A stretch of 44,619 bases of DNA from Bacillota bacterium (GTDB lineage: Bacteria; Bacillota; Clostridia; Lachnospirales; Lachnospiraceae). The position numbers were made by a program, and so were the translations under genes. Positions within the stretch are counted from its first letter, which is position 1. Each line of letters opens with the position of its first letter. The notes beneath the pieces were generated by a model, which made no database searches, was not told the origin of the DNA, and saw only the letters and a program-made list of their open reading frames with translations. The stretch spans positions 1 through 44,619 of the forward strand of contig JAMPHT010000023.1 of NCBI GenBank assembly GCA_023663285.1, read 5' to 3'. Below, one piece after another: positions 40,038 through 44,619 of the stretch.

Positions 40038-41335
40038 ACGCTTATGTATATGCTGTTATATCTAATCTGCTGGATTACTGGATCCTGATTTTGATCATGC
40101 AGTATGTCTGTGCCGCTCACATGGATCTGGGAAGAAGAAACGCGGTCATCCGCTCCTGCATCTCTGTGCTGTGGACAACGATCACCGCTTTGCGCCCGCT
40201 TCCCTCTGTATTTGATTTTTCTGTCACTGTGGCGGTGGAGATCATTTTGAGCGTGTGTCTGTTCAGCAGGCGGAGGCTTTCGGATCTGCTGCGCTTTTTC
40301 CCGGCTGTTTGTGTTTATCTCTTTCTGGATCTGCTTCCCGTTACGCTGGTGGAGGAGATCGTCTCTCCCGCCAATATTCAGCTGGCGGCGCAGGAGGATT
40401 CGCGGACGCTTTTCAGCTTCATGGCAGATGCAACGCTGCTTGTCCTGCTGCTCATTCTGCGCCATGTGCAGCTCAAGTATGGAACCAGGGTGCATTTTTC
40501 GGGGAAAGAAGTGTTTGGCAGCATAGCGCTGCTCTTTTTCTCCTTTATCGACGGCGCGCTGATCCTCATGGTGAACCGTGCGCAGCATACGCCCATATGG
40601 TATTGGCTGTATATGTTTATCTTCGTGGGCGGATATCTGCTGGGAGTGGGATATTTTGCATACAGCCTGGTGGAGTCCAGAAAGAGAATTTACCGCCAGA
40701 CCATGGCGAGATGCGAGACGGACTATCTGCAGGTGCAGCTGGACGCACTGCAGGAGGTGAAGGAGAATGAAACCGAGGTGCGGAAAATGCGCCACGATCT
40801 GACCAATCATCTGGCGGTCATCTCGTCGCTGTGTCAGGAGGGCGATTACGAGGAGGTCAGAAGGTACACGGAACAGCTGAGCCACGAGGCGCCCGCCGTG
40901 GGCGGCAGGATACCTACAGGCAACAGGGTGGCGGACCTGGTGGTGGCTTCAAAGAGCAGGATCTGTGAGGCAAACGGGATCGCCTTTGAATTTTCGGGGA
41001 ATCTGGAGAACCTGAGGGGGATGGCGGCAACCGATCTCTGCGGGCTTCTCGCCAACGCTTACGACAATGCCATAGAGGCGTGTATGGCGCAGGCGGAGCG
41101 TTATATCCGTACCAGGGTGAGCGTCACCCGGAATTATACGGTGATAGAGATCGTGAATCCTGTGGAGAGGAAGGTATCCGTCCGCGGCAACAGCATACCT
41201 ACCGGGAAGAAGAACAAAAAGGACCATGGATACGGCATTGAGATCATGAAGCAGATCGCCGGAAAATACAACGGAAGCTGTACCATGCGCTGCGATGGGA
41301 AGGAATTCTGCCTGAAGCTGGCGCTGCTGACGTAG
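40034..41335 (+). CDS. Membrane GHKL sensor kinase, AgrC-like
   Basis: 433 residues. About residues 5-215 hold six or so hydrophobic spans (for example ADATLLVLLLILRHV and YWLYMFIFVGGYLLGVGYFAY). The catalytic half has the H-box KMRHDLTNHLAVI, the N-box LCGLLANAYDNAIEACM and the G-box KKDHGYGIEIMKQI. The build is that of AgrC-type kinases, which detect peptides or envelope stress. It overlaps the regulator gene by four bases (ATGA), so translation is coupled. It ends about 100 bases before the first lipoprotein gene. Confidence 0.93.
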   Translation: MNAYVYAVISNLLDYWILILIMQYVCAAHMDLGRRNAVIRSCISVLWTTITALRPLPSVFDFSVTVAVEIILSVCLFSRRRLSDLLRFFPAVCVYLFLDLLPVTLVEEIVSPANIQLAAQEDSRTLFSFMADATLLVLLLILRHVQLKYGTRVHFSGKEVFGSIALLFFSFIDGALILMVNRAQHTPIWYWLYMFIFVGGYLLGVGYFAYSLVESRKRIYRQTMARCETDYLQVQLDALQEVKENETEVRKMRHDLTNHLAVISSLCQEGDYEEVRRYTEQLSHEAPAVGGRIPTGNRVADLVVASKSRICEANGIAFEFSGNLENLRGMAATDLCGLLANAYDNAIEACMAQAERYIRTRVSVTRNYTVIEIVNPVERKVSVRGNSIPTGKKNKKDHGYGIEIMKQIAGKYNGSCTMRCDGKEFCLKLALLT

Positions 41336-41359
41336 CTTCGCTGCTCTTTGCAGGGCTTG

Positions 41360-41388
41360 TTGACAAGAGAGGCATAAAATACTACAAT
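41360..41388 (+). promoter_or_regulatory. Strong predicted promoter of the first lipoprotein gene
   Basis: TTGACA (41360-41365) and TACAAT (41383-41388) are 17 bases apart. The -35 sits in CTTGTTGACAAGA, a context shared with the promoter at 42745-42773. Confidence 0.75.
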
Positions 41389-41440
41389 ATAGCTGTAGCA
41401 TATAAACTGTTCTGGGGATATTTGCGGAGGTAAAGAAATA

Positions 41441-42691
41441 TTGCAAAAACGGATCACCTGCGCCCTGTTACTGATAGTGCTTTCTCTTTGGCCTGCGGCC
41501 TGTTCCGGCGATTCCTCCGAAGAGGGGATCTTAAGCCCGGAGGAGATGGAGGCTGCGCACCTGGAAATGGAACTGACAGAGGGGGTGCTGGTAGATGCAG
41601 GGATCACGCCCTACAGCCGCTATGAGAACGGCCTGAGCGCTTATTATGTATCTATGAAGTCTCAGGAAGAAAATTTAGTGACAGAGGAGGAATTCATAGC
41701 CTCCCCTGTTATCTATGGGTATTCTGTGGAAGAGTTTGCCCGGCTGCTGGCGGAGCAGGGCGGATTTTCGCCGGAATATACCTGGGAGGTACGTCTTATT
41801 CCGGGAGAGGCGCTGGGACATCTGGTCATGCAGGATCAGGCAGGAATTGAAAGGACACTTTATTGCAGCTGGCGAAGGGATGAAGCGGGATGTGTGGAAG
41901 TGACTCCGACTTCGCTGATCTACAATTATGAATGGGATTGCTTTGACAGTAATGCAGCCGGCGCCCTTATGTATATGACGGAGCCCGATAAGTCCGAGCT
42001 TACATTTGCGTCCTCCGGGGAGCTGGAGGTGCAGGCGGAAAAAATACTGAAGCAGCTGACGGGTGAGGAATATTACCCGGAAGTTCTTTGTTCTCCCATG
42101 GGGGAGACGAACCGGCAGAAGATGAGAGACCGCGGGGGCAGTATATTGGACGAAGTTTCCGACAATGCCTCTTATCAGAAGGAGGATTATTATGGATTCA
42201 GCTTTTATCGGGATGTGGATGGCTTTCCCCTGATGTATCTGACCGGCTCGCTTGTCCTGACGGAGGCTGTTGCATGGGATGAGGAGCTGGACGTGCAGGT
42301 TCACGGGAATCATATAATACCCGGCATTGCGCAGGCGGATTTCGTCAGTTGGGGGGAAGGCAGCGGGCTCCGGTGTCTGGACATAACCAGGGAGCTTTGT
42401 ATGCAGGAGGTTTACAGGGAACGGGAAAGCGTCTGCGATATCAACAGGATACTGGAAAACGCAAAGCAGTATTTCGACAGCATCCTGCTTCCCGCCGCCG
42501 TGACGGTGAACCGCATCGAGATAGCGTATTCCTATTGGTTTTCGGATGCGGAGGACGGGCCGCTGCGCAATATTGCGGCTCCCTTCTGGGTGGTACAGTA
42601 CTGGGATCCCGCCTCGGAAATGCAGATGGTGTTGGTATTTGACGCCTTTTCCGGGCAGCTGCTGTTCAGCGAGATGAACTATCAGCCCTAG
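41441..42691 (+). CDS. Lipoprotein, paralog 1 (TTG start)
   Basis: 416 residues. Translation starts at a TTG (41441), with GGAGG ten bases upstream. The N-terminus is a lipoprotein signal (MQKRITCALLLIVLSLWPAAC, lipid Cys at 21). Conserved blocks with the second copy are HLEMELTEGVLVDAGITPYSRY near the front, YSVEEFARLLAEQ, YNYEWD, GEEYY with PMGETNRQK, and almost the whole last 88 residues from RESVCDINRILENA. I do not recognise the family. The protein should sit on the outer membrane face. It may be the extracytoplasmic partner of the two-component system or of the permease that follows; this is inference. Confidence 0.8.
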   Translation: MQKRITCALLLIVLSLWPAACSGDSSEEGILSPEEMEAAHLEMELTEGVLVDAGITPYSRYENGLSAYYVSMKSQEENLVTEEEFIASPVIYGYSVEEFARLLAEQGGFSPEYTWEVRLIPGEALGHLVMQDQAGIERTLYCSWRRDEAGCVEVTPTSLIYNYEWDCFDSNAAGALMYMTEPDKSELTFASSGELEVQAEKILKQLTGEEYYPEVLCSPMGETNRQKMRDRGGSILDEVSDNASYQKEDYYGFSFYRDVDGFPLMYLTGSLVLTEAVAWDEELDVQVHGNHIIPGIAQADFVSWGEGSGLRCLDITRELCMQEVYRERESVCDINRILENAKQYFDSILLPAAVTVNRIEIAYSYWFSDAEDGPLRNIAAPFWVVQYWDPASEMQMVLVFDAFSGQLLFSEMNYQP

Positions 42692-42744
42692 GAGCGAACC
42701 TTTTATACACGGAAGAATGCCAAGAACGAATTTTGAGCAGGTTG

Positions 42745-42773
42745 TTGACAAGACAAAGACAATATATTATAAT
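42745..42773 (+). promoter_or_regulatory. Perfect consensus promoter before the secreted protein gene
   Basis: TTGACA (42745-42750) and TATAAT (42768-42773) match the consensus exactly with a 17-base spacer. The start codon is 46 bases later. The -35 context GTTGTTGACAAGA matches that of the promoter at 41360. Confidence 0.85.
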
Positions 42774-42819
42774 AATTAAGTACCATAAAACATTTTATTA
42801 AATGTGAAAGGAGAATCAT

Positions 42820-43239
42820 ATGAAAAAGAAAAAAGTTTTTAACCAGAAAGCGGTTGCAATGTTGATGACGTTGAGTCTGGCCTTTACATTTTGTTGGGGG
42901 CTGTCCGTACTGAAGGTGGATGCGTATACAACCGATGTGACAAAGACATGGTACTATGATACGAACACAAGGTCTTATAAGCCGGCAAATACACAACCGG
43001 CAACGATTTCGCTCTCTTCTGGCGCCAGTGACAGAGCCCACATAGGTGCGGCGGTTACGAAACCTTACGCCCCCTTTGCTAGAGTAACAGTGGGGCAGCA
43101 GTTTGACTATAATACAACAAAAAATTTTGCTTATCTGAATCCTGACACCGCAGGCGACGGTTACTATATTGTGGGTATGCGTCTGACGACAGATTCTCTG
43201 GCGACCAGCGTCCGGGCTACTTATTCGTTTACACCTTAA
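42820..43239 (+). CDS. Small secreted protein of unknown function
   Basis: 139 residues, with AAAGGAG upstream. A basic start (MKKKKVFNQK) and a hydrophobic core (AVAMLMTLSLAFTFCWGLSVL) form a signal peptide with a likely cut after VDA (about residue 36). The mature part of about 100 residues is rich in Thr, Ser, Tyr and Ala and looks beta-rich (WYYDTNTRSYKPAN, GDGYYIVGMRLTTDSL, SVRATYSFTP). It has no cysteine, so no disulfides or lanthionines are possible. Not recognised. It lies between the two lipoprotein genes, has a perfect promoter, and ends 37 bases before the second lipoprotein gene. Its DNA is richer in AT than its neighbours. Confidence 0.75.
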   Translation: MKKKKVFNQKAVAMLMTLSLAFTFCWGLSVLKVDAYTTDVTKTWYYDTNTRSYKPANTQPATISLSSGASDRAHIGAAVTKPYAPFARVTVGQQFDYNTTKNFAYLNPDTAGDGYYIVGMRLTTDSLATSVRATYSFTP

Positions 43240-43276
43240 ATGTTGTCGATCAAGCTGTGTGGGAGGTAAGTAAATA

Positions 43277-44530
43277 TTGAAAAAGCGGATTATCCGGACT
43301 ATATTATTATTTTTGATTTCTTTTTTGTTCACCGCTTGTTCCGACTCTGCTGCAAGTGACAGGCTTGTAACACAGGAGGAGATGGAGGGTACGCACCTGG
43401 AGATGGAACTGACAGAGGGGGTGCTGGTAGATGCCGGAATTACGCCATACAGCAGATATGGGAACGGCCTGAGCGCCTACTATGTAACCAGTGAGATCAG
43501 GGAAGAAGATCTGGTGACGGAGGAGGCGTTTTTGGCCGCTCCCGCCATTTATGGGTATTCTGTTGAGGAATTTGCCCGGCTTCTGGCGGAGCAGAGCGGG
43601 TTTTTGCCGGAATACACCTGGGAGGTACGTCTTAATCCGGGAGAGGCGATAGGATATCTGGTCATGCAGGATCAGGCAGGAGTTGAGAGGACATTATGGT
43701 GCGAATGGCGTATGGATGAGGGAGGTTGGGTGGAGTCGAATCCGAATGTCGTATTCTATAATTATGAATGGGACAGCTTTGATCACAATGCAGCCTGTAA
43801 TCTTTTAAGCCATGCTGTTCCAGACGAGTCTGAACTGGATTTTGCGTCCTCTGAGGAACTGGCGGCACAGGCGGGAAAAATCCTTATGACCGTGACAGGG
43901 GAGGAATATTACTCGGAAGTTATTTGTGTTCCCATGGGGGAGACGAACAGGCAGAAGCTGAAAGATTGCGGCTATGAGATTCCGGGAGATTTAGCTGACA
44001 GCAATTCGCCGTATCTGGAGGAGGATTATTACGGATATATATTTTACCGGAATATAGACGGATTCCCTTTAAGATATCTGAGTCTCTCGATGATCTTGAC
44101 GGAAAATACCGTCTGGGACGAGGAACTGGACGCTCAGCGCTATCTGGATCTTCTGATACCGCTTATAGCAGATAAGCAGTTTGTCAGTTTTGGGGAGACC
44201 GAAGGACTTCGGTATTTAAGCACGGACAGAAAACCCTGTATCATGGAAGCTTATAAGGAAAGGGAAAGCGTCTGCGATATCAACAGGATATTGGAAAACG
44301 CGAAGCAGTATTTCGACAGCATCCTGCTTCCCGCTGCCGTGACGGTGAACCGCATCGAGATAGCATATTCCTATTGGTTTTCGGATGCGGAGGACGGGCC
44401 GCTGCGCAATATTGCGGCTCCCTTCTGGGTGGTACAGTACTGGGATCCCGCCTCGGAAATGCAGATGATGCTGATATTTGACGCTTTTTCCGGGCAGCTG
44501 CTGCTCAGCGGGATGAACTATCGTCCCTAG
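43277..44530 (+). CDS. Lipoprotein, paralog 2 (TTG start)
   Basis: 417 residues, TTG start at 43277 with GGGAGG ten bases upstream, the same unusual arrangement as in copy 1. The lipoprotein signal is MKKRIIRTILLFLISFLFTAC with lipid Cys at 21. Similarity to copy 1 runs along the whole length. The middle has drifted (roughly half the residues match by eye), while the last 88 residues differ in only about five places. The stop is 16 bases before a probable permease gene. Function unknown; family not recognised. Confidence 0.8.
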   Translation: MKKRIIRTILLFLISFLFTACSDSAASDRLVTQEEMEGTHLEMELTEGVLVDAGITPYSRYGNGLSAYYVTSEIREEDLVTEEAFLAAPAIYGYSVEEFARLLAEQSGFLPEYTWEVRLNPGEAIGYLVMQDQAGVERTLWCEWRMDEGGWVESNPNVVFYNYEWDSFDHNAACNLLSHAVPDESELDFASSEELAAQAGKILMTVTGEEYYSEVICVPMGETNRQKLKDCGYEIPGDLADSNSPYLEEDYYGYIFYRNIDGFPLRYLSLSMILTENTVWDEELDAQRYLDLLIPLIADKQFVSFGETEGLRYLSTDRKPCIMEAYKERESVCDINRILENAKQYFDSILLPAAVTVNRIEIAYSYWFSDAEDGPLRNIAAPFWVVQYWDPASEMQMMLIFDAFSGQLLLSGMNYRP

Positions 44531-44546
44531 AAAGAGGGGTATAACT

Positions 44547-44619
44547 ATGAAAATGACGGGAATCCGCCTGTTTAAGGTAAATTTGCTGCGGATGGTGAGA
44601 CAGCCCCTCTTCTGGGGGG
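44547..44619 (+). CDS. Probable ABC transporter permease, 5' end only
   Basis: The open frame starts at 44547 after AGAGGGG and runs off the window. The 24 visible codons read MKMTGIRLFKVNLLRMVRQP and then LFWG. A basic amphipathic start followed by Arg-Gln-Pro and aromatic residues is common at the front of ABC-type permeases, but too little is visible for certainty. It directly follows the second lipoprotein gene. Confidence 0.5.
   Translation, partial: MKMTGIRLFKVNLLRMVRQPLFWG

Noticed and set aside
42820-43239. Bacteriocin of lactococcin-972 or lantibiotic type
   Set aside because: Length, signal peptide and position would allow it, but the mature part has no cysteine and I could not match the conserved tryptophan/glycine pattern of lactococcin 972.
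1-44619. CRISPR array, tRNA or rRNA genes
   Set aside because: No regularly spaced direct repeats and no cloverleaf with CCA end or rRNA motifs were noticed on either strand by reading; a dedicated scan was not possible.

Overview
The window looks like a chromosomal segment of a Gram-positive anaerobe of the class Clostridia, most likely a Lachnospiraceae member. This rests on a Spo0A effector domain, a T-box leader before thrS, a CarD-type regulator, LytTR/GHKL two-component pairs, an Rpn/PD-(D/E)XK protein, cysteine-rich DUF1540 modules, strong AGGAGG ribosome sites and TTGACA/TATAAT-type promoters. No rRNA, tRNA, CRISPR array, phage block or intact insertion sequence was seen. The species is not identifiable from reading alone.

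Layout. 1-459 is non-coding and rich in inverted repeats. 460-4819 holds a receiver-less Spo0A-type regulator, glycogen synthase (glgA), a SpoVB/MurJ-like flippase and an unrecognised protein. 5063-9602 has an Rpn-type nuclease, a start-less remnant of a small gene, and a very large J-domain/TPR protein on the minus strand. 9871-13906 holds two coiled-coil proteins (FlxA-like and DUF6033-like), an HD phosphohydrolase, an AraC-HTH/GGDEF fusion and a CarD-type regulator. 13951-19437 is core translation and RNA metabolism: T-box, thrS, a DUF1540 protein, rpsO and pnp. 19519-22445 is the TldD/TldE protease pair, separated by a hairpin-rich element. 22633-24597 is a three-gene cluster (zinc-ribbon membrane protein, DUF5685-like protein, DnaJ-like protein), which converges on a DtxR/MntR-type repressor.

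25135-30375 is a signalling and export module: a LytTR response regulator, a GHKL kinase without membrane sensor, then two translationally coupled ABC exporter subunits. 30475-35759 carries small proteins, a 5'-nucleotidase, an SfsA-MutY fusion and a GT2 glycosyltransferase. Next come minus-strand PAP2 phosphatase and diacylglycerol kinase genes, then glyA with a long structured leader. The window ends with a second LytTR/GHKL pair. It is followed by two paralogous lipoproteins that both start with TTG and flank a small secreted protein, and by the first codons of a probable ABC permease. Near-consensus promoters with matching -35 surroundings precede the first lipoprotein and the secreted protein.

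The best candidates for something undescribed are the SfsA-MutY fusion, the lipoprotein/secreted-protein/permease locus with its two-component system, the AraC-GGDEF fusion, the receiver-less Spo0A, and a set of intergenic hairpin elements, two of which share an identical 11-bp-arm palindrome.
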